Shown piece by piece: positions 1-9,930 of a stretch of DNA of 64,000 nt (position 1 is the stretch's first letter; every line of letters starts with the position of its first letter). The notes below the pieces were generated by a model, which ran no database searches, was not told where the DNA came from, and saw only the letters and a program-made list of their open reading frames with translations. Origin of the DNA: CAWDAQ01 sp963800325 (GTDB lineage Bacteria; Actinomycetota; Actinomycetes; Actinomycetales; Dermatophilaceae); contig CAWDAQ010000003.1 of assembly GCA_963800325.1 (NCBI GenBank), positions 310,001-374,000 on the forward strand, given 5' to 3'. A program made the position numbers and the translations under genes.

Positions 1-603
1 ACGGTGGCACTGCGCCGGGCGCTCGCGCCCCGTGGGGAGCGCCTCGTCGGCTACGTCGGCCGGCTCGCCCCGGAGAAGGACCTCGACCGCCTCGCCGAGC
101 TCGCCGGGGTCCCCGGGACCCGCCTCGTCCTCGTCGGCGACGGCCCGAGCCGTGCCGACCTCGGCGCGCTGCTCACCGCCGCGGTCGCCTCCAGCCCGGG
201 CCGGCCGAATCTCCCCCCGGTCTTCGTCGGCCACCGCGAGGGGGCGGACCTCGCCCGCGCCTACGCGGCCCTGGACGTGTTCGTCCACCCGGGGACGCGG
301 GAGACCTTCGGGCAGACCCTGCAGGAGGCCGCCGCGACCGGGCTGCCGGTCCTCGCCCCGGCCCGCGGGGGCCCGCTCGACCTCGTCGACCACGGCCGCA
401 CCGGACACCTCTACGACCCGGACGTCCCCGGGGAGCTCGCGGTGCGGGTGACGCGGCTCGTCCACGACCCGGTGCTGGCCTCGGCGCTCGGCGCCGCAGG
501 CGTCGCGGCCGTGCGGGACCGGTCGTGGGCCCGGCTGACCGGCGAGCTCCTCGCCCACTACGACCGGGTGCTCACCGGCCGCGACACGGCCGCGGCGGCC
601 TGA
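1..603 (+). CDS. GT4-family glycosyltransferase, 3' part (MgtA-like)
   Basis: Only the C-terminal 200 codons are inside the window; the frame is open to the left edge, so the GTG at base 4 is not a real start. The visible part is the nucleotide-sugar-binding half of a GT-B enzyme: a GYVGRLAPEKDL segment opens it, followed by a VGDGP strand and the family's E-x7-E motif (E100 and E108 counted from base 4) inside HPGTRETFGQTLQEA. The run GRLAPEK, DVFVHPG, ETF-Q, QEA and GGP-DLV resembles actinobacterial GDP-mannose-dependent alpha-mannosyltransferases (MgtA/PimB' group) from memory, so a mannolipid or lipoglycan substrate is plausible but inferred. It ends 74 bp before a same-strand carboxypeptidase gene. 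Confidence 0.85.
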   Translation, partial: TVALRRALAPRGERLVGYVGRLAPEKDLDRLAELAGVPGTRLVLVGDGPSRADLGALLTAAVASSPGRPNLPPVFVGHREGADLARAYAALDVFVHPGTRETFGQTLQEAAATGLPVLAPARGGPLDLVDHGRTGHLYDPDVPGELAVRVTRLVHDPVLASALGAAGVAAVRDRSWARLTGELLAHYDRVLTGRDTAAAA

Positions 604-676
604 GGACGGACGGTTCTCCCCCCCGGTTCACCGACGTCCGCGCCCCGGCCCCCGCGGGGTCTGGCAGGCTGGCGTC

Positions 677-1939
677 GTGCCCGCCCTCCCATTCGCCGCC
701 CCGCTCGCCGGGGTGGCGCTCGCCCTCGGGCCGGCGCTCGGGGCCGCCCCCGCGGCACCGGAGGGGACCAGGCCCCCGCCCGCGGCAGAGGTCCACGTCG
801 ACCCGGCGACCGCGGTCGGCGGGCCCCTGATGGCCCGGTCGGGCCTGACCGTCGCCGCCCCGGACGGGGTGCCGGACCCCCCGAAGGTGCCCTCCGCGGC
901 GTGGCTGCTCGCCGACCTCGACACCGGCGACGTGCTCGCGGCCCGCGCGCCGCACGCGAGGCTCCGCCCGGCGAGCACCCTGAAGGTGCTCACCGCGCTC
1001 GTCCTCATCCCCCGCATCGCACCGGGCCGGCACTACCGGGTCACCAAGGCCGACGTCGCCGTCGACGGCACCCGGGTGGGCCTCGTCCCCGGCCAGCGCT
1101 ACACCGGTCGGGAGCTGTTCCGCGGGCTGCTCATGTCCTCGGGCAACGACGCCGCCCGGGCGCTCTCGCGCCTCGCCGGGGGCCGGGCGAGGACGGTGGC
1201 GGCCATGAACGCCGAGGCCGAGCGTCTCGGCGCGCTCGACACGACCGCGGTCGACCCCTCCGGGCTCGACGCCCCGGGCCAGCGCACCAGCGCCTACGAC
1301 CTCGCGCTCGTCGCGCGGGAGGCGATGACCCTGCGGCCCTTCCGGGGCTACGTGCGGACCAAGCGGGCGTCGATGCCGGGCTACCCCGTCGGGCGGAGGC
1401 ACCGGGCCCACCGGTTCGCGATCGGCAACCACAACGCGCTGCTCTACAACTACCGGGGCACGCTCGGGGTGAAGAACGGCTGGACGAGCAAGGCCCGGCA
1501 CACGCTCGTCACCGTCGTCCGCCGGAAGGGCCACACCTACCTCGTCAGCCAGATGTACGGATCGACCGCGAGCTGGCGGCCGACGGCACGGCTGTACGAC
1601 TGGGCGTTCCGCCACGGCGAGCGGCTCGACCCCGTCGGCAGGCTCGTCTCGCCCGGCGAGCTGGCGCGGAGGCGGCCGGCCAGCGTGACCCGGCCGCGCT
1701 CGGCGACGGCCGCCACCGCGAGACCGGTGCCCACCGCGGCGGTGACGACCGCGGACGGCGGCGGCGGGGCCTCGGCCGCGTCGCCCTCCCCGGGGGCCTC
1801 CGGGACCCCTGCGGCCTCCGGGATCCCCGCAGCGGCCCGCGACGCCGCCGCGGCTCCCGGACCGCTCACGCTCGGCGCCGGCGCGGCGGCCGTGCTCGCG
1901 CTGGGTGCGCTCCTGCTCCGGCTGCGCCGGCGGCGCTGA
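677..1939 (+). CDS. D-alanyl-D-alanine carboxypeptidase (peptidase S11)
   Basis: A penicillin-binding serine enzyme expected to trim the terminal D-Ala of peptidoglycan stem peptides outside the membrane. All three active-site motifs are present: S100-T-L-K103 (nucleophile and general base), S155-G-N157 and K266-N-G268 (KNGWTSKA, in place of KTG). The N-terminus (about 1-27) is a hydrophobic export signal without an obvious charged n-region. The catalytic domain spans about 70-330, then an Ala/Ser/Pro/Gly-rich linker (about 335-395), one transmembrane helix (about 396-413) and an RLRRRR tail, so the enzyme is anchored by its C-terminus. The GTG start is the first sensible one after the upstream gene; no clear Shine-Dalgarno sequence precedes it. 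At 420 residues it is close to DacA-type enzymes with a tail. Confidence 0.93.
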   Translation: MPALPFAAPLAGVALALGPALGAAPAAPEGTRPPPAAEVHVDPATAVGGPLMARSGLTVAAPDGVPDPPKVPSAAWLLADLDTGDVLAARAPHARLRPASTLKVLTALVLIPRIAPGRHYRVTKADVAVDGTRVGLVPGQRYTGRELFRGLLMSSGNDAARALSRLAGGRARTVAAMNAEAERLGALDTTAVDPSGLDAPGQRTSAYDLALVAREAMTLRPFRGYVRTKRASMPGYPVGRRHRAHRFAIGNHNALLYNYRGTLGVKNGWTSKARHTLVTVVRRKGHTYLVSQMYGSTASWRPTARLYDWAFRHGERLDPVGRLVSPGELARRRPASVTRPRSATAATARPVPTAAVTTADGGGGASAASPSPGASGTPAASGIPAAARDAAAAPGPLTLGAGAAAVLALGALLLRLRRRR

Positions 1940-1951
1940 GCAGGGCCCCCG

Positions 1952-3145
1952 TCAGCGCCGGGACCCGGGGGACCGCCGCCACCCGAGGCCGAGCACGAGG
2001 CCGGCGCAGGCGCCGGCGAGCGCCCCGGCCGCGAGGGCGGCCCGGTCGGTCCCCCGGCGGGTGGGGCCACCGGCGGGGCCGCCCACGCCCGGCCCCGGAG
2101 CCGGCGTCTCCTCCGGCGGCAGGGACCACGCCGCGGGCAGACCCGTCACGGCGCCCACCGGCAGGCCGCCGGTGCCCGTGCCGACGGTGCCGACGGTGCC
2201 GGGTGGCCCCGCGGCGTCCCCGTCCGGGACGGCCGACGGCTCGGCGAGCGGTCGCCACTGGGGCGCGGTGTCCTGGACGGCGAACCGCCCCTCGAGGTCG
2301 TTGGCCGCCCACGCGGCGGCGACGAGCACGACGCGGGACATGAAGTTCAGCCACACGAGCAGCCCGACGACGAGCGCGAACGAGGCGAACAGCGGGTTGC
2401 TCAGCGTCCCCGCGATGAGGCGCGACCCGAACATCTTCAGCAGCGTCAGGCCCGCCCCGCCGAAGAGGGCGCCGCTGCGCACCGCCGACCACGGCAGGTC
2501 CACCCCGGACAGGATCCGCAGCACGAGGCCGACGAGCGCGGCGTCGAAGAGGAAGCCGACGAGGAAGCCGATCCCGCCGACGAGCCAGCCCCGGCTCTCG
2601 ACGCCGACGAGGTTCGCGACCGCCTGGGTCGCCCCGCCGGCGACCGCCGAGATCCCGGCCGAGACGGCGATCCCGAGACCGATGACGACGAGGACGCCGA
2701 GGTCGCGCAGCTTGGCGACGACGAAGTTGCCGGGGCTCCCGGCGACCCCGAAGATCTCGCGGATGCCGTTGCGGAGCGCGGTGAGCCAGCCGAGCCCGGC
2801 GTAGAGCATGAGCACCGTCCCGACGCTCGCCACCCCGGCGAGGGTCCCCGAGGCGGGGACGCTGACCGGGATGATGCCCTCCCCGGTCGCCGGGTCCTGG
2901 ACGAACCCCGGGAGCTGGGCGTTGACCGCCTCCCGGATCGCGTCGAGCCAGTCCGGCCGGTTCTGCAGCAGGACCCCGAAGACCGAGAAGGCGATCGCGA
3001 CGATCGGGAACACCGAGAAGAACGCGTTGAACGCGACGCCGCCGGCAAGCAGGTTTCCGCGGTTGGTGCTGTAGCGCCGCCACGCGCTCCACGCCGACGT
3101 CTGCTGGGCCCGGGCCCACAGGCGCCGCGCCGGACGGGTCCGCAC
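1952..3145 (-). CDS. YihY/virulence factor BrkB family membrane protein
   Basis: Polytopic inner-membrane protein of the YihY/BrkB family (often misannotated as ribonuclease BN). The N-terminal signature WSAWRRYSTNRGNLLAGGVA leads into the first helix (AFNAFFSVFPIVAIAFSVFG), followed by about five more hydrophobic segments to residue 300. Residues about 310-365 are a Pro/Gly/Thr-rich cytoplasmic or extracellular tail, and a last hydrophobic stretch (AALAAGALAGACAGLVLGLG) precedes a basic end. The start is GTG, 3 bp after the stop of the 2H phosphoesterase on the same strand, so the two are probably co-transcribed. The family's transport or structural role is not established. Its 3' end converges on the carboxypeptidase gene. 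Confidence 0.9.
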   Translation of the reverse strand: MRTRPARRLWARAQQTSAWSAWRRYSTNRGNLLAGGVAFNAFFSVFPIVAIAFSVFGVLLQNRPDWLDAIREAVNAQLPGFVQDPATGEGIIPVSVPASGTLAGVASVGTVLMLYAGLGWLTALRNGIREIFGVAGSPGNFVVAKLRDLGVLVVIGLGIAVSAGISAVAGGATQAVANLVGVESRGWLVGGIGFLVGFLFDAALVGLVLRILSGVDLPWSAVRSGALFGGAGLTLLKMFGSRLIAGTLSNPLFASFALVVGLLVWLNFMSRVVLVAAAWAANDLEGRFAVQDTAPQWRPLAEPSAVPDGDAAGPPGTVGTVGTGTGGLPVGAVTGLPAAWSLPPEETPAPGPGVGGPAGGPTRRGTDRAALAAGALAGACAGLVLGLGWRRSPGSRR

Positions 3146-3148
3146 CGC

Positions 3149-3661
3149 TCAGTCCTGCATCGGGAAGGCCCGCACCGCCCGCCACACCGCGTCCGGACAG
3201 TGCTCGTAGAGGTGGAAGGCGTCGACCTCGAACTGCGCCTCGAACCCGGCGAGGTCCTCGAACGCGTGGTCGAGCACGTCCTCGGGCAGGTGGTGGGCGA
3301 CGGTGACGTGCGGGTGGTAGTAGAACTCGAGCTCCCGGTCCACCGGCCCGCCCCGGACCTTCTGCTCGAGCAGCTCGCACTCCCCGATCCCGCTGGAGAC
3401 CTGGACGAAGACGACCGGGGAGACCGGCCGGAAGGTCCCGGTGCCGCGCAGGACCATGGGGAACGGCGCGGCGGCCGCGGCCACCGCGTCGAGGTGGTCG
3501 ACGAACGTCGCCACCGTCCCCTCGGGGATCTCGGTCGGCGGCAGCAGCGTGACGTGCGGGGGGATCGACTCCGCCAGCGGGTCGCCGTAGACGGCGCGCT
3601 TGCGCTGGAGCACCCCTGCGTGGGGCTCCGGGACGGGGATGGCGACGCCGATGGTGGGCAT
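3149..3661 (-). CDS. 2'-5' RNA ligase / 2H phosphoesterase family protein
   Basis: A 170-residue 2H phosphoesterase with both diagnostic H-x-T motifs: H36-V-T38 (PPHVTLLPP) and H118-V-T120 (HPHVTVAHH), about 80 residues apart as the fold requires. The family hydrolyses or ligates 2',5' phosphodiesters or cyclic phosphates of RNA or small nucleotides; the substrate here is unknown. It lies directly downstream of trpS on the same strand: the trpS stop is at 3673-3675 and this ATG is at 3661. A TAGTCT hexamer overlapping that stop codon sits 8 nt before the ATG, so it may also have its own nearly leaderless promoter. It is followed after 3 bp by the BrkB-type gene. Confidence 0.9.
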   Translation of the reverse strand: MPTIGVAIPVPEPHAGVLQRKRAVYGDPLAESIPPHVTLLPPTEIPEGTVATFVDHLDAVAAAAAPFPMVLRGTGTFRPVSPVVFVQVSSGIGECELLEQKVRGGPVDRELEFYYHPHVTVAHHLPEDVLDHAFEDLAGFEAQFEVDAFHLYEHCPDAVWRAVRAFPMQD

Positions 3662-3669
3662 TGCGGGCG

Positions 3670-3675
3670 AGACTA
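3670..3675 (-). promoter_or_regulatory. candidate -10 box (TAGTCT) for the 2H phosphoesterase gene
   Basis: On the minus strand TAGTCT ends 8 nt before the ATG. Its TAG is also the trpS stop codon. It matches the TANNNT consensus of actinobacterial housekeeping promoters and would give a transcript with almost no leader. No convincing -35 was seen, so this rests on the hexamer and spacing alone. Confidence 0.4.
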
Positions 3676-4704
3676 CCGGCTCGGGGGCAGCAGGCCCACG
3701 CGGTCGTTCACCCGGGCCATGGTGGCCTGGGCGACCTTCCGGGCGTGCTCGGCGCCCGCGGCGAGGATCCGGTCGAGCTCGGCGGGGTCGTCGAGGAGCT
3801 CGTCCATCCGGGCCTGGAACGGCCGGACGGCCTCGAGGACGACGTCGGCCACCTCGGCCTTGAGGTCGCCGTACCCGCGGCCGGCGAACCGCTCCTCGAG
3901 CCCGGCGAAGGACTCCCCGGACAGCGCGCTGTGGATCGCGAGCAGGTTGGACACGCCCGGCTTGGCCTCGACGTCGTGGCGGATCTCACGTCCGGTGTCG
4001 GTGACCGCCGAGCGGATCTTCTTCGCCAGCCGCTTGGGGTCGTCGGTGAGCTCGATGAGGCCGGCGTCGCTCGACCCGGTCTTGGACATCTTCGACGTCG
4101 GGTCCTGCAGGTCCATGATCCGCGCGGACCGGGCCACGATGTACGGCTCGGGCACCGTGAGGGTCTCCCCGAAGCGGGTGTTGAACCGCTGGGCGAGGTC
4201 CCGGGTGATCTCGAGGTGCTGACGCTGGTCCTCGCCGACCGGCACGAGGTCGGCGTCGTAGAGCAGGATGTCCGCGGCCATGAGGATCGGGTACGTGAAC
4301 AGGCCGACGTTGGCGTTCTGCCCCTTGGCCGTCTTGTCCTTGAACTGGGTCATCCGGCTCGCCTCACCGAACCCGGTGAGGCAGGAGAGCACCCAGGTCA
4401 GCTCGGTGTGCTCGGGCACGTGGCTCTGGACGAACACCGTCGAGCGGGTCGGGTCCACCCCGGCGGCGAGGTACTGGGCGGCGGTGACGCGGGTGCGGCG
4501 CCGCAGCGTCTCCGGCTCGACCGGGACGGTGAGGGCGTGCAGGTCGACGACGCAGTAGAAGGCGTCGTGCCCCTCCTGGAGGGCGACCCAGTTCACGAGC
4601 GCGCCGAGGTAGTTGCCCAGGTGCAGGGAGTCGCTCGTCGGCTGCATGCCGGAGAGGATCCGGGGCAGGTGCGTCGGGGGTTCGGGGGCGGCCATGGCGG
4701 TCAT
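3673..4704 (-). CDS. trpS: tryptophan--tRNA ligase
   Basis: Class Ic aminoacyl-tRNA synthetase that charges tRNA-Trp. The HIGH-equivalent motif is H28-L-G-N (SDSLHLGNYLG), preceded by ILSGMQPTSD; the KMSKS-equivalent is K205-M-S-K-T209 in DPTSKMSKTG. The VGEDQRQHLEITRDLAQRFN segment typical of TrpRS lies between them. At 343 residues it matches bacterial TrpRS length. The start chosen is the ATG at 4704 (MTAMAAPEPP); an ATG three codons later is the alternative. The reading frame stays open far upstream through galK on the other strand, but that extension has no family similarity. It is divergent from galK, with 87 bp between the starts. Confidence 0.97.
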   Translation of the reverse strand: MTAMAAPEPPTHLPRILSGMQPTSDSLHLGNYLGALVNWVALQEGHDAFYCVVDLHALTVPVEPETLRRRTRVTAAQYLAAGVDPTRSTVFVQSHVPEHTELTWVLSCLTGFGEASRMTQFKDKTAKGQNANVGLFTYPILMAADILLYDADLVPVGEDQRQHLEITRDLAQRFNTRFGETLTVPEPYIVARSARIMDLQDPTSKMSKTGSSDAGLIELTDDPKRLAKKIRSAVTDTGREIRHDVEAKPGVSNLLAIHSALSGESFAGLEERFAGRGYGDLKAEVADVVLEAVRPFQARMDELLDDPAELDRILAAGAEHARKVAQATMARVNDRVGLLPPSR

Positions 4705-4778
4705 TGTTGCAGGTGCCCGCGGCCCCCACGGCCCACCCGCGGACACTCGTCCGGCGGGGGCCGGCCGCCGCCCGCGGC

Positions 4779-4784
4779 TAGACT
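4779..4784 (+). promoter_or_regulatory. candidate -10 box (TAGACT) for leaderless galK
   Basis: TAGACT ends 7 nt before the GTG start of galK and there is no Shine-Dalgarno sequence. This spacing is what a leaderless transcript beginning at the start codon would show. No strong -35 was recognised. Confidence 0.45.
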
Positions 4785-4791
4785 CCGGGCC

Positions 4792-5994
<1,203 letters not shown>

Positions 5995-6012
5995 CGGGAC
6001 GACGGGAGCCGG

Positions 6013-6824
6013 TCAGTCGCCCAGGGCGTAGTCGACGGTCACCGGGGCGTGGTCGCTCCACCGCTCGGCGTAGGCCTCGGCCCGCCCCACCTCCGCGTGC
6101 GTCGCCCGGTCGGCGAGCCCCCGGCTCGCGAGCTGGTAGTCGATCCGCCAGCCCGCGTCGTTGTCGAAGGCCCGCCCGCGCCAGGTCCACCACGTGTAGG
6201 GCCCGGGCCCGGGACCGTGGAGCCCGCGGTGCACGTCGACCCAGGCCCCGTCGGACAGCCACCCGTCGAGGTAGGCCTGCTCTCGCGGGAGGAACCCCGC
6301 CCGCCCGAGGTTGCCCGCCAGTTGCGCAGGTCGTGCTCGGTGTGGGCGATGTTGAGGTCGCCGGTGAGGACCGCGTGCCGCCCCCCGGCCCGCCACTGCC
6401 GCAGCCGGGCGGTGACCGCGTCGAGGAACCGGTACTTCTCGGCCTGCCGCGCGGTGCCCGCCTCGCCGGTGTGCACGTAGGCCGACGCGACCGTGACCGT
6501 GCCCGAGGGGGTCGCGACGTCGGCCTCGACCCACCGGCCCGAGCCGTCGAACTCCGGGTCGCCGACGTCCGTGCTCACCCGCTGCGGCGCGGACCGCGTC
6601 AGCACCGCGACCCCGGCTCGTCCGCGCGGCCCCTCGCCGTGGGCGACGTGCCACTCGGGAAGGCCACCGGCGGCCAGGGTCGAGCCGAGCTGCTCCCGGC
6701 TGGCCCGGACCTCCTGGAGGGTGACGACGTCGCACCGGGCGGCGGCGAGCCAGCCCAGGCCGCCGCGCCGGGCGGCCGCCCGGACGCCGTTCACGTTGAC
6801 GGACGTGACACGCATGCCGGCCAT
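6013..6824 (-). pseudogene. xth: exodeoxyribonuclease III (xth), interrupted by a -1 frameshift
   Basis: Endonuclease/exonuclease/phosphatase-fold DNA repair enzyme acting at abasic sites and 3' blocked ends. From the ATG at 6824 (or 6815) the frame encodes MRVTSVNVNGVRAA, a VVTLQEVRA metal-site strand and GDLNIAHTEHDLRNWR, then loses similarity. From about base 6313 down to 6013 another frame carries the rest: AGFLPREQAYLDGWL, GPYTWWTWRGRAFDNDAGWR, IDYQLAS and the final SDHAPV catalytic motif. The join falls at a three-base C run on the plus strand (6314-6316); adding one C restores a continuous gene of about 270 codons. All catalytic motifs survive, so a sequencing or assembly error is as likely as real loss. 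The gene converges on galK. Confidence 0.88.
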
Positions 6825-6854
6825 TGTGGCCCCGACGTCCCACACCCGCTCCCC

Positions 6855-6860
6855 TAGGGT
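6855..6860 (+). promoter_or_regulatory. candidate -10 box (TAGGGT) for the S10 peptidase gene
   Basis: TAGGGT ends 6 nt before the ATG at 6867, consistent with a leaderless or near-leaderless start. The intervening GAGGCC could alternatively act as a weak, badly spaced ribosome site. Confidence 0.4.
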
Positions 6861-6866
6861 GAGGCC

Positions 6867-8393
6867 ATGCCAGAGTCCTCCCCCACCTCCCCCACCGGCG
6901 GCGACCAGCCCGAGGACCTCGCCGCCCCGTCCGGCGAGCACGCCGAGGCCCAGGCCCGGCCCGCCGAGCCGCGCGACGACCTCGTCACGACCGAGCACAG
7001 CCTCCGGATCGGGTCCCGCCGGCTGGCGTACACCGCGACGACCGGCCGGGTCGTGCTCCGCGAGGAGGTCCTCGAGGACGGGGTGTTCACCGGCCACAAG
7101 GCGCGCGCCGAGCTCTCGCTGACCGCCTACGTCGCCGACACCGGCGAGGAGGACCGGCCCGTGACGTTCGCCTTCAACGGCGGGCCGGGGTCGAGCTCGG
7201 TGTGGCTCCACCTCGGGCTCATGGGCCCGCGCCGGGTGGTCTCCGGGGACGCCGGCGCCCCCGCCGCGCCGCCGTACGGGCTGACCGACAACCTCGAGAC
7301 CCTGCTCGCGGTGTCCGACCTCGTGTTCATCGACCCGGTCTCGACGGGGTACTCCCGCGCGGTCGAGGGCGGCAAGCCGAAGGAGTACCACGGGTTCACC
7401 GGGGACGTCGAGAGCGTCGGGGAGCTCATCCGGCTGTGGACGACGCGCGAGGGGCGCTGGCTCTCGCCGAAGTTCGTCGCCGGCGAGTCCTACGGCACGG
7501 TCCGCGCCGCGGCGCTGGCCGAGCACCTCCAGAGCCGGCACGGGATGTACCTCAACGGCGTCATGCTGCTCTCCAGCGTGCTCGACCTCGGCTCCATCGG
7601 TCTCCACGAGCCGGACGACCGCGCCTACGTCGGGTTCCTGCCCACCTACGCCGCGGTGGCCCACCACCACGGCCGGCACGGCCGGCGCCAGCTGCGGACC
7701 GTGCTCGCCGAGGCCGAGGAGTACGCCGAGCGGACGTACCCGTGGGTGCTCGCCCGCGGCAACCGGCTCACCGCCCGCGAGCGCGCGGAGGCCGTCGCCA
7801 CCCTCGCCCGGCTCACCGGTCTCAGCGAGGAGTACGTCGACCTCGCCGACCTCCGGGTCGAGCACCTCCACTTCTTCGCCGAGCTCCGACGGCGGGAGCG
7901 GCTCGTCGTCGGCCGCCTCGACAGCAGGTTCACCGGCCCGGCCCGCAGCGGGACCGCCGAGGTGCTCGACGCCGACCCGAGCTTCGACGCCCTCACCGGA
8001 CCGTACGCGGCGGCGTGGAACCACTACGTCCGCGACGAGCTGGGGTACGCCAGCGACCTGCCCTACGTCCAGCTCTCACCGACGGTCAACCAGGAGTGGT
8101 CGTACAAGGAGTTCGAGGGACGAGCGGTCGACGTCACCGACCGGCTCTCCCGGGCGATGCGCGCCAACCCCCACCTGCGGGTCCACGTCGCCTACGGCTA
8201 CCTCGACGGCGCGACGCCGTACTTCGCCTCCCGCGAGACCCTGGCCCACCTCGACGTCCCCGCCGGCCTCGCGGCCGGGATCGAGCACCACTACTACGAG
8301 GCCGGCCACATGATGTACGTCCACGAGCCGAGCCGGCTGCGCCAGAGCGAGGACCTCGCCGACTTCGTCCGGCGCTCGAGCGGGCGGGGCTGA
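6867..8393 (+). CDS. S10 family serine carboxypeptidase-like peptidase
   Basis: Alpha/beta-hydrolase of the serine carboxypeptidase (S10) group. The oxyanion-hole motif NGGPGSSS is at 104-111, the nucleophile is S208 in GESYG, the acid is likely the Asp of YGYLDGATPYF and the base the His of EAGHMMY near the C-terminus. The 508 residues include a hydrophilic, acidic and Pro/Ser-rich N-terminus of about 40 residues with no export signal, so the protein may be cytoplasmic, unlike the vacuolar eukaryotic homologues. Physiological substrates of bacterial S10 homologues are poorly known. It is divergent from xth with about 40 bp between starts and converges on the sugar transferase gene; the 58 bp between those stops hold no recognisable gene. 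Confidence 0.92.
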   Translation: MPESSPTSPTGGDQPEDLAAPSGEHAEAQARPAEPRDDLVTTEHSLRIGSRRLAYTATTGRVVLREEVLEDGVFTGHKARAELSLTAYVADTGEEDRPVTFAFNGGPGSSSVWLHLGLMGPRRVVSGDAGAPAAPPYGLTDNLETLLAVSDLVFIDPVSTGYSRAVEGGKPKEYHGFTGDVESVGELIRLWTTREGRWLSPKFVAGESYGTVRAAALAEHLQSRHGMYLNGVMLLSSVLDLGSIGLHEPDDRAYVGFLPTYAAVAHHHGRHGRRQLRTVLAEAEEYAERTYPWVLARGNRLTARERAEAVATLARLTGLSEEYVDLADLRVEHLHFFAELRRRERLVVGRLDSRFTGPARSGTAEVLDADPSFDALTGPYAAAWNHYVRDELGYASDLPYVQLSPTVNQEWSYKEFEGRAVDVTDRLSRAMRANPHLRVHVAYGYLDGATPYFASRETLAHLDVPAGLAAGIEHHYYEAGHMMYVHEPSRLRQSEDLADFVRRSSGRG

Positions 8394-8451
8394 CGCCGGC
8401 GTCGAGACGGGATGCGGGATCCCGGCGGCGGGCGGGCGCGGGCCCGGTCGC

Positions 8452-9930
8452 TCAGTAGGCGCCGGAGGCCTGCAGCACCGCGCGGGCGGTGCGCCAGAGG
8501 ATCATGAGGTCGGACAGCACCGACCAGTTCTCGACGTAGTACAGGTCGAACCGGACCGACTCCTCCCAGGAGAGGTCGCTGCGGCCGCTGACCTGCCACA
8601 GCCCCGTCATGCCCGGCTTGACGAGCAGCCGGCGGTGGACGTCCGTGTCGTACTCCTCGACCTCGCTGGCCAGCGGCGGCCGCGGCCCGACGAGGCTCAT
8701 CCGGCCGGAGAGCACGTTGAACAGCTGGGGCAGCTCGTCGAGGCTGTAGCGGCGCAGCAGCTTGCCGATCGGGGTGACCCGCGGGTCGTCGTAGAGCTTG
8801 AACAGCGGACCGCGGTCCGGCCCGTCGCCGCCGGCGCGCTCCTGCTCGGCGCGCAGCTCGGCGAGGCGGGCCTCGGCGTCGACGACCATCGAGCGGAACT
8901 TGACCATCCTGAACCGCTCACCGCGCCGACCGACCCGCTCCTGGGTGAAGAACACCGGGCCGCGGTCGGTGAGCCAGATCGTCGTCATGACGAAGAGGAA
9001 CAGCGGCGAGAGCGCGAGGATCAGGGCCGCGGCCCCGAGCACGTCGATGACGGTCTTGACCAGGAGCCTGGGACCGGAGAACACCGGGGCCTCGACGTGG
9101 ATCAGCGGCAGTCCGGCCACCGGCCGGGTCAGCACCCGCGGCCCGGCCATCTCCGTGAGCCCGGGGACGACGACGAGCTGCGCGCCGGTGCCCTCGAGGT
9201 CCCAGCCGAGCCGGCGCAGCCCCCGGGTGCCGAGGGCCGAGGACGAGGTGCACGCGACGATGTCGACGTCGAGCCGGCGCGCGATCGACCCGGCCTCGCT
9301 CTCCCCGCCGAGCACCGGGACCCCGGCCAGGGTCGGCCCGTCCCCGTCGGTGCACGCGGCCACGACGTGGTAGCCGGCGGTGGGGACCGAGCGGAGGGTC
9401 CCGACGAGGTCACCGAGCTGGGCGGCGTCCCCGACGACGAGGACGTCCTGGTTGAGCAGCCCGGTCCGGCGGTGCATCCCGAGCCACCGCCGCCACAGCC
9501 AGCGGGAGACGAGCAGGGCGAGCAGTCCCGCCGGCAGGGCGACGAGGAGGAAGCGGCGGGCGAGCTCGAGGTGGAAGCCGTAGCTGACCAGGCCCACCCC
9601 GGCGAAGACCCGCAGCGTCGCGACGGCGACGCCGCGGTACTCCTCGACGCCCTCGCCGAGGTTGCGGGTGGCGTAGGTGCCGTGGACGTGCATCGCGAGC
9701 CACCACGCGAGCGCCAGCAGCAGCGCGAACGTGATCGACGAGGCCTGCAGCGGGCTCGTCGCGGCGCCGCCGTCGTCGAGGACCCAGCCGAACCGGAGCA
9801 GCTGGGCGCCGAGGACGGCCCACAGGATGACCCCGAGGTCGCTGAGGCGGAGTCGGGTCTGGAGCCGGGCCAGGCCCACGTCGCGGGCGCGGCTGAGGTG
9901 GCTGAGCCGGGCGTCGACCGAGCTGCTCAT
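8452..9930 (-). CDS. polyprenyl-phosphate sugar-1-phosphate transferase (exopolysaccharide priming)
   Basis: Membrane enzyme that should load a sugar-1-phosphate onto undecaprenyl (polyprenyl) phosphate to start exopolysaccharide or glycan synthesis. The N-terminal half has four hydrophobic segments and a central Rossmann-like CoA-binding domain (DVLVVGDAAQLGDLVGTL). The C-terminal catalytic domain has a membrane helix (VIDVLGAAALILALSPLFLF), FFTQERVGRRGERF, KFRSM, SLDELPQLFNVL, SLVGPRP and KPGMTGLWQVSGRSDLSW, all classical WcaJ/WbaP-type signatures. The ATG at 9930 gives 492 residues; it overlaps the stop of a small upstream ORF (ATGA). No Wzx/Wzy-type genes are adjacent, so the glycan product is unknown. 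Confidence 0.94.
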   Translation of the reverse strand: MSSSVDARLSHLSRARDVGLARLQTRLRLSDLGVILWAVLGAQLLRFGWVLDDGGAATSPLQASSITFALLLALAWWLAMHVHGTYATRNLGEGVEEYRGVAVATLRVFAGVGLVSYGFHLELARRFLLVALPAGLLALLVSRWLWRRWLGMHRRTGLLNQDVLVVGDAAQLGDLVGTLRSVPTAGYHVVAACTDGDGPTLAGVPVLGGESEAGSIARRLDVDIVACTSSSALGTRGLRRLGWDLEGTGAQLVVVPGLTEMAGPRVLTRPVAGLPLIHVEAPVFSGPRLLVKTVIDVLGAAALILALSPLFLFVMTTIWLTDRGPVFFTQERVGRRGERFRMVKFRSMVVDAEARLAELRAEQERAGGDGPDRGPLFKLYDDPRVTPIGKLLRRYSLDELPQLFNVLSGRMSLVGPRPPLASEVEEYDTDVHRRLLVKPGMTGLWQVSGRSDLSWEESVRFDLYYVENWSVLSDLMILWRTARAVLQASGAY

